The notes below the pieces were generated by a model that made no database searches, was not told the DNA's origin, and was given only the letters and a program-made list of their open reading frames with translations. From Brasilonema sp. CT11 (lineage in GTDB: Bacteria > Cyanobacteriota > Cyanobacteriia > Cyanobacteriales > Nostocaceae), in contig NZ_JABXYX010000012.1 of NCBI RefSeq assembly GCF_017982655.1, forward strand, positions 68,474-112,171: 43,698 nucleotides of DNA. The letters are read 5' to 3'. Below are positions 35,864 through 43,698 of the stretch, piece by piece (positions within the stretch are counted from its first letter, which is position 1; each line of letters starts with the position of its first letter). The position numbers and the translations under genes were made by a program.

Positions 35864-36235
35864 TAGTCATGATTTATTAGCTATCAGTTACTATTTATAT
35901 CATAAATAAATCCAACACTAATAACATATTTTTTTGCCATCTTTAAATCATGTATCAAAACACTATACTTTGTGATTAAGTATATTTTTTATTAATTTTT
36001 TAGAAGTAGTTCAACATCATTAAATGTCAAATATCATTATGATTAGAACTAAATTAAACGTAAGCGCATAGCGCTCGTCCAAAGTGGGTAAGCGCTATGC
36101 GCACGCCCTTTGGGCTAAAGCAAAGCGTCTGGTGGAGGAGATACAAAGCTGCCTGCCTATTTCAGACTGGAGCGAGGGCAGAATTTATTTTGTAATCTTT
36201 TTATATTGACTTACTTAATGACTAATAGCTAATGA
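35864..36235. other. Intergenic region with GC-rich inverted repeat
   Basis: AT-rich spacer with one GC-rich island. GCGCATAGCGCT at 36064-36075 is exactly complementary to AGCGCTATGCGC at 36091-36102, each arm itself nearly palindromic, followed by CGCCCTTTGGGCT. This is the same class of dispersed hairpin repeats as at 4630-4945. No gene seen. Confidence 0.7.
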
Positions 36236-37273
36236 CTAAACTTCAGCTTTCATTTCATCAATTTCAAATAAAGCAACTAAAATTCCAGCAATCGGAATAG
36301 AAATAAAAATTCCTAATAAATCTGCAACCTTAGCCCCAACTAGTAAAGCAAAGAAGACAACGACAGGATTAAGATTAAGAGCACCTCGCATAATTCGAGG
36401 CGCAATTAAGTTATCTTGGATTTGCTGTAGCACAATACAAGCTACCAAAACTTTGAGTGCCAACCAGACATTTTGCGATAAAACTATGAGAGTTACTATA
36501 CAAACTCCTAATGTGGCCCCTATACCAGGAATTATGATAAGTAGTCCAGCAATCAATGACAAAACTAGTGGAAAAGGCACATTTAAGACCAAGAAAATAA
36601 TGAAAGTTGAAGCTGTATGAAACAAGGTTAATATTAATTGACCTCGAAAAAATCCTAAAAAACTACGTTTGATAATCTCCGTAAATTTAGAACGTCGTTT
36701 CTGTGGAACTACTTTGATGACAAAATGCCAAAGCTTTTCACCATCCAATAGCATGAATAAAGTCACAACTGCGATCCATATAAATGTTACAAAGTTAGCA
36801 AGAAAGCTTTGGAAAATAAGGAAACTCGAACCAACTAGAGATATAGCTTGAGTTCGCAGTTGATCTTCTAATACACTTAAATTTATTCTCAGATTCCGGT
36901 TAAGAAGATATTCTTCAAGTCGCTGAACTAAAGGTGGTAAAGAGTTTAAAAATTCAATGACACTGTTACTTAATTGTTGCGCTTGAGATAAAACTGTTAA
37001 GCCTACAGTAACTGTTAAACCGCCAATAATCACAAGCGTAAGCAAGAAAACAATAACCACAGCTACACCGTGAGGCAAAAAACGCCGTAACCATTGTACG
37101 GGATAGCTTAGTAAAAAAGCCAAAATTGCAGCTACTGTAAAAATAACAATGACTGATTGAAAATAATCTAGAAGTAGTGTTATTGCCCATCCAGAAGCAA
37201 CTAAAAGCAAAAAACGGACTAACGCCAGATTATTCAGGCGATACCAAAAATTGTTGGCATCAGAACTGCTCAT
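36236..37273 (-). CDS. AI-2E family transporter (PerM-like)
   Basis: A 345-residue polytopic membrane protein of the AI-2E exporter/PerM superfamily. Pairs of N-terminal helices (ALVRFLLLVASGWAITLLL, VIVIFTVAAILAFLLSYPVQ) precede an amphipathic soluble region (residues about 100-150) and a C-terminal bundle with the family signature PFPLVLSLIAGLLIIIPGIG and PRIMRGALNLNPVVVFFALL. Members export small molecules or sodium in exchange for protons; substrate in cyanobacteria is not established. It is monocistronic. Confidence 0.9.
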   Translation of the reverse strand: MSSSDANNFWYRLNNLALVRFLLLVASGWAITLLLDYFQSVIVIFTVAAILAFLLSYPVQWLRRFLPHGVAVVIVFLLTLVIIGGLTVTVGLTVLSQAQQLSNSVIEFLNSLPPLVQRLEEYLLNRNLRINLSVLEDQLRTQAISLVGSSFLIFQSFLANFVTFIWIAVVTLFMLLDGEKLWHFVIKVVPQKRRSKFTEIIKRSFLGFFRGQLILTLFHTASTFIIFLVLNVPFPLVLSLIAGLLIIIPGIGATLGVCIVTLIVLSQNVWLALKVLVACIVLQQIQDNLIAPRIMRGALNLNPVVVFFALLVGAKVADLLGIFISIPIAGILVALFEIDEMKAEV

Positions 37274-37543
37274 ATATTATTTCGGAAGAGCTTGATGAGG
37301 GTGTAATGAACTCTAGCAGCGTGGAACTAATATCAAGTCGAACTTAAGATTTTAGATTAAAGTTTTTTAGTCTCTTTCCCTAAAGATAGATGCAAAAAAT
37401 CCATTAATTTTCAGATAATTATTGATAATTTTTTACGTCAATTACCGATCCAAAATCTCAAATGAAAATTGTATGGTTTTAAATTGACATAAATTCAGTG
37501 GCTTTTGCCACCTCCTTTAAGCATATTTTCAGACTCTTCCAAA

Positions 37544-38182
37544 TTATCGTCCCAACTCGTGGAGCGTGTTAATTGCTGCTGCACACTTTTGCGTTAACGT
37601 CTCCAATTCCTCTTTATCATTAGAACTGGGAGCATTTATCAGTTCGCCAATTCGCACTGTAACTGGAACTGAAACAGGAGTTTTTGAACCTTTTTGCTCA
37701 ATTGCCTGAGTTCCCCATAAAGATACGGGCAAAAGTGGGACTTTGGCTTTAGCAGCAATCAGGGCTGCACCTCTTTTGGGATCTGTAATGCGTCCGTCTG
37801 GAGTACGTGTTCCTTGTAGAAAAAGACCTACAGCCCACCCGTCATCAAGATACTTCATAGCTGCACGGATAGCAGTGCGATCGGCACTACCTCGACTGAC
37901 GGGATAAGCACCGTACAACTGAATTGCTTTAGCAAGAATTGGGATTTTAAAGAGTTCTTCCTTTGCCATAAACGCCACTGGACGGCCTACGCAATTAGAA
38001 ACAATGGGTGGATCGTAGTTACTGGCATGATTGCTAACTACTAGTAGTGGTCCTGTTTTAGGGACATTTTCAGCACCATAGATTCGTCCCTTGAAATAAA
38101 CCTGAAGCATGGGACTGACCACTGACCACTTAAATGCGTGGTAAAGTAACAAACTTACATATGGTTCACGGCTTCGAGACAT
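37544..38182 (-). CDS. plsC: 1-acyl-sn-glycerol-3-phosphate acyltransferase
   Basis: A 212-residue acyltransferase that converts lysophosphatidate to phosphatidate. The catalytic HX4D motif is in VVSNHASNYDPP, the phosphate-binding motif in FLQGTRTPDGR (EGTR in most relatives, here QGTR), and a further block is VPLLPVSLWGT. ATG 38182 (MSRSREPYVSLL) is chosen; the frame extends to 38296 only through a low-complexity Pro/Ser/Leu stretch coded by a CT-rich microsatellite. It is the last gene of a plsX-fabH-fabD-plsC lipid set, 185 bases after fabD. Confidence 0.9.
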   Translation of the reverse strand: MSRSREPYVSLLLYHAFKWSVVSPMLQVYFKGRIYGAENVPKTGPLLVVSNHASNYDPPIVSNCVGRPVAFMAKEELFKIPILAKAIQLYGAYPVSRGSADRTAIRAAMKYLDDGWAVGLFLQGTRTPDGRITDPKRGAALIAAKAKVPLLPVSLWGTQAIEQKGSKTPVSVPVTVRIGELINAPSSNDKEELETLTQKCAAAINTLHELGR

Positions 38183-38189
38183 AGTCGAA

Positions 38190-38235
38190 AAGGAGAGAGG
38201 GGGAGAGAGAAAGAGAGAGAGAGGGAGAGAGGGAG
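38190..38235. repeat. GA-rich microsatellite upstream of plsC
   Basis: An almost pure purine tract (GGAGAGAGGGGGAGAGAGAA and similar) on the plus strand. It lies just 5' of the plsC start, so the plsC leader mRNA is CU-rich. Length variation here could affect expression. Confidence 0.8.
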
Positions 38236-38367
38236 TATTTTTGCTCCCTGCTGCCCTAACTTTCATTAGACAAGATTGCAAAAGTAACTTTTGCACTTCT
38301 TGGGGAAAGGGGAAAGGTTTTTTTATATTTTTTACCCCTTACTTTACTTCTCAAACAAGTCTATTGT

Positions 38368-39246
38368 TTACGCTGCTAAATCAGCTAGGCTACTGACATT
38401 TTGTAAGATTAAGTCAGAGCAAGTGCGTTTAATTAAACCAGTTAGCACATTACCAGGACCAATTTCTACCACTCGCTCAATGCCATTTTCTGGTAGTGCT
38501 AATGAAATTTCTCGCCATCGCACTCCTCCAGTCATTTGTTGTATTAAACGTTTTTTCAAAACACTTGCATCAACAGTGGGAACTGGTTCTACGTTTGATA
38601 ATACTGGTACAAAAGCTTGATAAAATTCGACTGATTCTAAAATATTTTGAAATTCAGCGGCTGCTGGTGCCATTAAAGGCGAATGAAATGCCCCAGAAAC
38701 ATTCAAAGGCTTAGCACGCTTTGCCTTAACTTGAGACATTACGGCTTCTACTCCTGCGGGTGTGCCTGATATAACAACTTGACCAGGACTATTATCGTTT
38801 GCTATCACTACCTCAGGAGTTTCAGCAATGACTTTTTCCAACTGTTCACGATCAAAGTTCATTAAAGCTGCCATCATCCCACCTGCAGTGGTCTCCATAA
38901 GTTCGGCACGACGCTTTACTAAGCGCAACCCATCAGACCACTCGAATACTCCAGCCATGTAAAGGGCGACGTATTCTCCTAAACTGTGACCTGCAACTAA
39001 ATTCGGTTTTTCTTTCTGACGTATAACATCAGCGAGAATGCTTTCTACAACGTATAAACAAGGCTGTGTGTAGAGAGTGTACGCCAACTTATCGGGATTG
39101 TTCTGACAGATTTCGATGACAGACCAGCCCAGTATGTTCTCAGCTTGAGCAAATTTTTCTTGTGCGGATGGCACATCTAATAAGTCTATTCCCATTCCCT
39201 GGGACTGCGAACCTTGTCCAGGAAATACCCATGCAGTTTTAGTCAT
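38368..39246 (-). CDS. fabD: Malonyl-CoA:ACP transacylase
   Basis: A 292-residue enzyme that loads malonyl groups onto acyl carrier protein for fatty-acid synthesis. It begins with the family signature WVFPGQGSQSQGMG. The nucleophile is the Ser in VAGHSLGEYVAL, the carboxylate-binding Arg is in LVKRRAELM, and the catalytic His is in SGAFHSPLM. The end (VEIGPGNVLTGLIKR) is standard. It is co-oriented with fabH 80 bases upstream; the gap holds tandem TTGGTCA/TTGGTTA heptamers. Confidence 0.96.
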   Translation of the reverse strand: MTKTAWVFPGQGSQSQGMGIDLLDVPSAQEKFAQAENILGWSVIEICQNNPDKLAYTLYTQPCLYVVESILADVIRQKEKPNLVAGHSLGEYVALYMAGVFEWSDGLRLVKRRAELMETTAGGMMAALMNFDREQLEKVIAETPEVVIANDNSPGQVVISGTPAGVEAVMSQVKAKRAKPLNVSGAFHSPLMAPAAAEFQNILESVEFYQAFVPVLSNVEPVPTVDASVLKKRLIQQMTGGVRWREISLALPENGIERVVEIGPGNVLTGLIKRTCSDLILQNVSSLADLAA

Positions 39247-39320
39247 TAGTTATTAGTAATTGGTCATTGGTCATTGGTTATTGGTTATTAACAAATAACA
39301 AATAACCAATGACAAAGGAT
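39247..39320. repeat. TTGGTCAT/TTGGTTAT heptad repeats between fabH and fabD
   Basis: Iterated TTGGTCATTGGTCATTGG units followed by their approximate inverse AATAACCAATGAC. They can fold as a hairpin in the fabH-fabD intercistronic RNA. This is a short tandem repeat class common in filamentous cyanobacteria. Confidence 0.75.
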
Positions 39321-39326
39321 AAAAAA

Positions 39327-40367
39327 CTATCTTCCCCATTGGAAGATGGCTGCACCCCAGGTGAGTCCAGCACCAAAGCCAGAAGTGACAATAGTATCAC
39401 CCGTCTTGATTTTGCCTTGCCGCACTGCTTCATCTAGGGCAAGCGGGATGGAGGCGGCAGAAGTGTTGCCGTAATTGGCGAGATTACTAATAACTTTGTG
39501 TTCTGGAATATTCAGGCGTTGAGCAACAGCGTCGAGAATGCGCTGATTTGCCTGGTGCAATAATAGCCAATCTATTTGGTCAACACTAAGGTTGGCGCGA
39601 AACAAAGCTTTGTCAATAACTTCTGGCACTTTTTGTACGGCAAAGCGATATACTTCTTTACCATTCATGGTGATGGGTTGGAAGTTGCCTTTTCCAACAT
39701 TGACTTCTTGAGTCAGTTGTGTGGGTTGTGTTGCATAGGCAAGGTTAAGGCAGTTATTTTGAGTTCCGTCGCTTCTGAGTTCAAATCCCAGCAAATAATC
39801 CTTCTGGTTTGCCTGTATAACTACAGCCCCAGCACCATCACCGAACAATACACAAGTACCTCGATCTTGCCAATCTACCCAACGAGAGAGAAAATCCGCT
39901 CCAACAAGCAGTACGTTTTGATAAACCCCAGTCCTGATGTATTGAGCAGCAGTCACTAGCCCAAACACAAAGCCAGAGCAAGCTGCGGTTATATCAAAGG
40001 CTACCGCTTTAGTAGCTCCCAATTGGGCTTGAATGTGACAAGCACTGCCAAACAAGTCATCAGGACTAGAGGTTGCTAGCACAATTAAATCTAAGTCTTG
40101 TGGCGAAATTCCAGCCATCGCGATCGCCTGCTCACTAGCAGCAGTTGCAAGTTCAGTTATCGTTTCACTTGCTTTTGCCAATCGCCGTTGACGGATTCCT
40201 GTTCTTGTGGTGATCCATTCGTCTGATGTTTCAACCACTTCTGTTAGTGCTTGGTTATCCAGCAAAGTTGCTGGTACTGCTGATCCACTTCCCGTGATTG
40301 CTATTCCTAAGTTTTGCACTCTGGCATCTCCAAAGCTATCAGCTTTTAGTGATTTGTGATTAGTCAT
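39327..40367 (-). CDS. fabH: 3-oxoacyl-ACP synthase III (KAS III)
   Basis: A 346-residue condensing enzyme that starts fatty-acid synthesis by joining acetyl-CoA with malonyl-ACP. The catalytic triad is visible: Cys in FDITAACSGFVFGL, His in WLLLHQANQRI, and Asn in LANYGNTSAASIP. The N-terminal TSDEWITTRTGIRQRR and terminal GFGAGLTWGAAIFQWGR are classic FabH. About 15 N-terminal residues precede the usual core (IAITGSGSAVP), so a slightly later start is possible. It lies 75 bases after plsX. Confidence 0.96.
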   Translation of the reverse strand: MTNHKSLKADSFGDARVQNLGIAITGSGSAVPATLLDNQALTEVVETSDEWITTRTGIRQRRLAKASETITELATAASEQAIAMAGISPQDLDLIVLATSSPDDLFGSACHIQAQLGATKAVAFDITAACSGFVFGLVTAAQYIRTGVYQNVLLVGADFLSRWVDWQDRGTCVLFGDGAGAVVIQANQKDYLLGFELRSDGTQNNCLNLAYATQPTQLTQEVNVGKGNFQPITMNGKEVYRFAVQKVPEVIDKALFRANLSVDQIDWLLLHQANQRILDAVAQRLNIPEHKVISNLANYGNTSAASIPLALDEAVRQGKIKTGDTIVTSGFGAGLTWGAAIFQWGR

Positions 40368-40442
40368 TTGTCTTTAGTCAACAGTCTTTAGTCGTTAGTA
40401 AAAAACTTTTGAGTTTGACTTTGACTGAAAACAAGCGAAGTG

Positions 40443-41468
40443 TTAACCACTTTCTTGCTGAATGCTTTGATATTGAGACTGAATTCTGTGCAATACTCGG
40501 TTATCTACAGCTTCTTTTGCCATGCGAATTGCATTAAAAATCGAAGGTGCTTGGGAGCTACCGTGACTGATAATGCAAATTCCATCAACGCCTAAAAGCA
40601 AAGCACCTCCATGTTCTGCATGGTCCATCCGCTGCTTTATTCGCTTGAGGTTAGGTTTTAAAATTGCTGTCCCAATTTGACCGTGCAATCCTTGGGGTAA
40701 TTCTTCTCGGATAATCTGGAGCATGACTTCCCCAACAGCTTCGGCAAATTTTAACAACACATTGCCCACAAATCCATCACACACAATAACATCAAAGTGA
40801 CCGGAAAGAACATCACGTCCTTCCGCATTGCCAATAAATGAGATTTGGGGATTTTCACGCAGCAGTTGGTTAGCACGAACAGCGGCGTCATTGCCTTTGG
40901 TGTCTTCTTCGCCGATATTCAACAAACCGACTTTGGGTTCTCGAATACCTAAGACATACTGACTATAAATCGACCCCATAACAGCAAACTGCTCTAAAAA
41001 CTTGGGACGGCAGTCTACATTTGCGCCGACATCAAGTATGAGCACTGGTTTTCCTGCTACCATAGTTGGAAACATTGCACCAATTGCTGGACGGTCAATT
41101 CCTCGCAGTCGTCCCAAGCGGAGCAAAGCTGCTGCCATTGCTGCCCCAGAGTGACCGGCAGAAACTACAGCATCAGCCTGCTGATTTTTTACCAAATCCA
41201 TAGCTACGTTGATTGAAGCCTTCGGTTTGCGTCTGATACCGCTTAAAGGCTCCTCATCCATTGTGATCATTTCCTCAGCAGGAACGATCTCTACCTGCCG
41301 CAGATGAGTTTTTGGCGGCAGTTTGCTTTCTATTTCTTGGGGATCGCCTACTAATAAGACTTCTACGCCCAATTCTTCTCGTGCTCGCAGTGCGCCAGCA
41401 ACGATTTCATCGGGTGCGTAATCCCCTCCCATTGCGTCAATTGCGATCCGTGCGCCAGTCGATCCCAT
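40443..41468 (-). CDS. plsX: Phosphate acyltransferase
   Basis: A 341-residue enzyme that makes acyl-phosphate from acyl-ACP, feeding phosphatidate synthesis. Family features are RIAIDAMGGDYAPDEIVAGA at the N-terminus (given to 20 residues), the central DAVVSAGHSGAAMAAAL, ILDVGANVDCRPKFLEQFA, and NIGEEDTKGN. It is the first gene of the plsX-fabH-fabD-plsC set on the minus strand. Its promoter must lie in the 570-base divergent spacer shared with the carboxypeptidase gene. Confidence 0.96.
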   Translation of the reverse strand: MGSTGARIAIDAMGGDYAPDEIVAGALRAREELGVEVLLVGDPQEIESKLPPKTHLRQVEIVPAEEMITMDEEPLSGIRRKPKASINVAMDLVKNQQADAVVSAGHSGAAMAAALLRLGRLRGIDRPAIGAMFPTMVAGKPVLILDVGANVDCRPKFLEQFAVMGSIYSQYVLGIREPKVGLLNIGEEDTKGNDAAVRANQLLRENPQISFIGNAEGRDVLSGHFDVIVCDGFVGNVLLKFAEAVGEVMLQIIREELPQGLHGQIGTAILKPNLKRIKQRMDHAEHGGALLLGVDGICIISHGSSQAPSIFNAIRMAKEAVDNRVLHRIQSQYQSIQQESG

Positions 41469-42039
41469 TGCTCAGAGCTTCTAGAAACCTTACAAATTTT
41501 ACCAGATGCCAAAGAGTGAAAGTAGTAGATGTTCTGATCAAGGCAAAAGTGATGAAGTATGAATTATAAAACTTTCAAGCTTCATGCTTGAGCCTTGATC
41601 CTTTCTCAAGAGGTGCTAACAAGCTCAACATAACATGAATTACCTCTGTAACTGAGAAGCAAAACCACAGTATTAAGGATAAAGTTTAATCTATTAGTTA
41701 ACCCTTTTCACAAAAGCAGGCTTTTTGGCAACACAAAAAGCACCAAAGCTACCTAAAATCAGAAAATGAGCCTGATTTGGGCGTAAACCTCAGAAATATG
41801 TGGGATAGATAAAAAAGAGTACCCTGCATGAACAACTAGATTCACCAAAAGTGCAAATGAAAACTTTCTATTTTCAAATGTTTTGGACGAATGGTTATAC
41901 TTTCTACCAAAGCTTCTTTGCATGCCCTACTTCCGCATGGCAAAAACTGCGGTTATCATGACTCAATGCCGGGTCTATAGGGAACACTTACGTAATCATA
42001 CACTAAACAAAATAGCATATTCTACAGAGGCAATGAAGC
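41469..42039. other. Divergent spacer between plsX and the carboxypeptidase gene
   Basis: No convincing gene. TCAAGC at 41575-41580 pairs with GCTTGA at 41586-41591, and CTTGA at 41594-41598 with TCAAG at 41606-41610, so alternative hairpins are possible. An open frame at 41883-42143 overlaps the carboxypeptidase start and lacks family character. AGAGG at 42026-42030 is the carboxypeptidase ribosome-binding site. Promoters for both genes are expected here. Confidence 0.5.
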
Positions 42040-43362
42040 ATGCTGGAATTGTTCGGTTCAGGTTTAATTTCTATTTGGCTGGAAATGGCTGGAGTCAATG
42101 TCAAGCCCATAAATGCTTTGGATATCTTAGCTTGGCAAGGTAGCCCCGGCTTAGTTGTTGCCGCCGATCCAAGTCCAGTTGGGGCTACTACGGTGCTGGA
42201 ATATCTCAAAGGACTACAAACATCGAAATTAGTAGCAGCAAATCAAATCGAGAGTCAGGGAATTTGGATACAGTCGGGACCCATGCTTATGGCTAATCAC
42301 CAAGGCACGACTCCTCTTCCAGCTGCTTCCTTAACCAAAGTTGCTACCTCACTCGTTGCTTTCAAAAATTTTGGTCCAGATCACCAATTTCAAACTTTGG
42401 TCAGTACTACAGGACCTTTGCAGAATGGTGTATTACAGGGCAACTTGGTGATTACAGGTAGTGGCGATCCGATGTTTGTTTGGGAGGAAGCCATTGCGCT
42501 TGGTAATAGTCTTAACCAGATGGGCATTAAACGTGTTACAGGAAATTTGGTGATTACCGGGAATTTTGCGATGAATTTCCAGCGTAATCCAGTGCTAGCA
42601 GGTCAGATGCTTAAGCAAGCCTTGAATTATGCTACTTGGTCCCGTGCAGCTAGTTTTCAACACTTGCTGATGCCAAAAGGAACTCCCAAGCCTCAAGTTG
42701 TAATTGCAGGGGGAGTGAAAGTAGAACCCATAGCAAATCCTCAACCGACTTTGCTATTGCGTCACCACTCACTACCTTTAAAGCAAATCATCAGAGAGAT
42801 GAACGTTTTCAGTAACAATGACATAGCTCAAATGCTGGCAGATGCTGTGGGGGGAGCAGAAGTTGTGCAATCAACAGCCGCTACTCTGGCAAGGGTACCG
42901 CAGTCAGAAATTCAGTTAATTAACGGTTCAGGGTTAGGACCTGAAAATCGCATTTCTCCCAGAGCAGTTTGTGCTATGTTTATGGCAATTCAACAGCAAG
43001 CATTGGCTTATCAGTTGACTTTGGCTGACTTATTTCCAGTCTCCGGGTTTGACCATCGGGGAACGATGCACTCTAGACATTTACCTGCTGCGACGCTCAT
43101 GAAAACTGGCACTCTGCGGGATGTTAGTGCTTTAGCTGGGGTGGTGCCTACGCGCGATCGCGGTTTGGTATGGTTTGCCATTCTTAACCGTGGTACGAAT
43201 GTCTCAGGTTTCCGCACTGGACAAGACCAATTGTTGCAACGTTTGGTGCAGCAATTACAAGTTGCTCCAGGTGTTCCTGCTACTGTCACTCCTCACATAG
43301 CTATCAATACAATACCTCAATTAGGTGCAGCTAGTCGTAATGAAATGTTATACGGAGGCTAG
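42040..43362 (+). CDS. dacB: D-alanyl-D-alanine carboxypeptidase (PBP4, peptidase S13)
   Basis: A 440-residue penicillin-binding protein 4 type enzyme that trims or cleaves peptidoglycan peptides. The three active-site motifs are present: SxxK in PAASLTKVATSLVA, SxN in NVFSNNDIAQML, and KTG in ATLMKTGTLRDVS. The domain between SxxK and SxN (GNLVITGSGDP, GNLVITGNF) is the S13-type insertion. A stop codon lies six bases before ATG 42040, fixing the start region. The N-terminus (LFGSGLISIWLEMAGV) is only moderately hydrophobic, so export would rely on an atypical signal or the start could be slightly misjudged. Confidence 0.92.
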   Translation: MLELFGSGLISIWLEMAGVNVKPINALDILAWQGSPGLVVAADPSPVGATTVLEYLKGLQTSKLVAANQIESQGIWIQSGPMLMANHQGTTPLPAASLTKVATSLVAFKNFGPDHQFQTLVSTTGPLQNGVLQGNLVITGSGDPMFVWEEAIALGNSLNQMGIKRVTGNLVITGNFAMNFQRNPVLAGQMLKQALNYATWSRAASFQHLLMPKGTPKPQVVIAGGVKVEPIANPQPTLLLRHHSLPLKQIIREMNVFSNNDIAQMLADAVGGAEVVQSTAATLARVPQSEIQLINGSGLGPENRISPRAVCAMFMAIQQQALAYQLTLADLFPVSGFDHRGTMHSRHLPAATLMKTGTLRDVSALAGVVPTRDRGLVWFAILNRGTNVSGFRTGQDQLLQRLVQQLQVAPGVPATVTPHIAINTIPQLGAASRNEMLYGG

Positions 43363-43384
43363 TACCCCTGCCTTGGAATTCAAA

Positions 43385-43538
43385 ATTCGCTGTCTACGGC
43401 ACGCTACTAACACATTCAAAATTCAAAATGCTTATGATGTTAGCTTTTAGTTGATTTGGAATCGTAGCTTTATTTTGGCCGTCGTGTACTAGTAAGAAAT
43501 TCGCTGCCTGCGGCACGCTGCTAACACATTCAAAATTC
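43385..43538 (+). repeat. Direct pair of a 40-bp repeat
   Basis: Copies at 43385-43424 and 43499-43538 share ATTCGCTG, CGGCACGCT and CTAACACATTCAAAATTC with three differences. They lie between dacB and the transposase start. A GTACTAGTA motif lies between them and a CTAGTACC at the dacB stop, suggesting stacked small elements. Confidence 0.75.
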
Positions 43539-43637
43539 CAAAACAAGAAATGAGCGTGCGGTATCCTGCTTATACCAATCCGCGTTCTGAAGCGTAAAAA
43601 TAGTAAAATGGATATAAGTTAAAAGAATTACAAGGTT

Positions 43638-43698
43638 ATGGCAAGGGTAAGCAGGGTTCAACCGCATCTAAGGTTAGAACAAATCAAACAAAAAATAG
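43638..43698 (+). CDS. IS630-type transposase, 5' end (cut by window)
   Basis: The last 61 bases encode MARVSRVQPHLRLEQIKQKI, the conserved start of a family of cyanobacterial helix-turn-helix IS630-like transposases, with AAGG 4-6 bases upstream. The frame is open to the window edge. Whether the gene is intact cannot be seen. The inverted repeat of the element should lie near 43560-43600. Confidence 0.6.
   Translation, partial: MARVSRVQPHLRLEQIKQKI

Noticed and set aside
41883-42143. 86-residue plus-strand frame before dacB
   Set aside because: It overlaps the dacB start in another frame and shows no domain or ribosome-binding site.

Overview
The window comes from a filamentous (Nostocales-type) cyanobacterium. 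The evidence is phycobiliprotein and phycobilisome-linker genes, many copies of the HIP1 octamer GCGATCGC (e.g. near 907, 2125, 3857, 8617, 17887, 33030, 43157), a tocopherol cyclase, cyanobacterial dispersed repeats, and a tRNA-Arg(CCU) interrupted by a group I intron. The cpcB-A-H-I-D order with almost no Met or Cys matches the sulfur-starvation 'cpc3' operon described in Calothrix/Fremyella (Tolypothrix) PCC 7601, so a relative of that group is likely.

Layout. 1-4.6 kb: a truncated RND-pump fragment, a VapB-like antitoxin whose PIN toxin is cut by a 245-bp inverted-repeat element, and an intact 1037-aa RND pump. 4.6-7.5 kb: GC-rich repeat mosaic, MarC-family membrane protein, SAM methyltransferase, a frameshifted small toxin-like gene, and a TMEM14-type protein on the minus strand. 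7.5-14.2 kb (plus strand): a DUF815 AAA+ ATPase, a membrane coiled-coil/TerB-C-like protein, a BrxD-type (DUF2791) ATPase and an Lhr-like helicase. This looks like a DNA-processing or defence module without the BREX core genes. 14.5-15.1 kb: GNAT acetyltransferase. 15.95-19.6 kb: the sulfur-sparing phycocyanin operon, lying between two 60-bp direct repeats and preceded by a perfect 17-bp inverted repeat.

20.2-33.0 kb, mostly minus strand: a J-domain/TPR protein, a membrane coiled-coil WD40 protein, a nuclease-fold/ParA fusion, a membrane-anchored GrpE-like protein, a membrane-anchored Hsp70-like ATPase, and an LRR-Roc-COR-TIR protein split by two in-frame stops. A calcineurin-type phosphoesterase sits among them on the plus strand. 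Together these give divergent J, GrpE and DnaK analogues beside an NLR-like TIR receptor. This is the best candidate in the window for an undescribed multi-gene system, but the linkage is inference from proximity.

33.0-43.7 kb: tocopherol cyclase, intron-bearing tRNA-Arg, a YdcF-family protein, DUF2288, an AI-2E-family transporter, and the housekeeping lipid operon plsX-fabH-fabD-plsC (minus strand). This is followed by a divergent PBP4-type D-Ala-D-Ala carboxypeptidase and, at the very end, the first 20 codons of an IS630-like transposase. Intergenic regions are full of dispersed hairpins and short tandem repeats, and several genes are broken (RND copy, PIN toxin, RelE-like gene, Roco gene), which indicates a repeat-rich, actively decaying accessory region.
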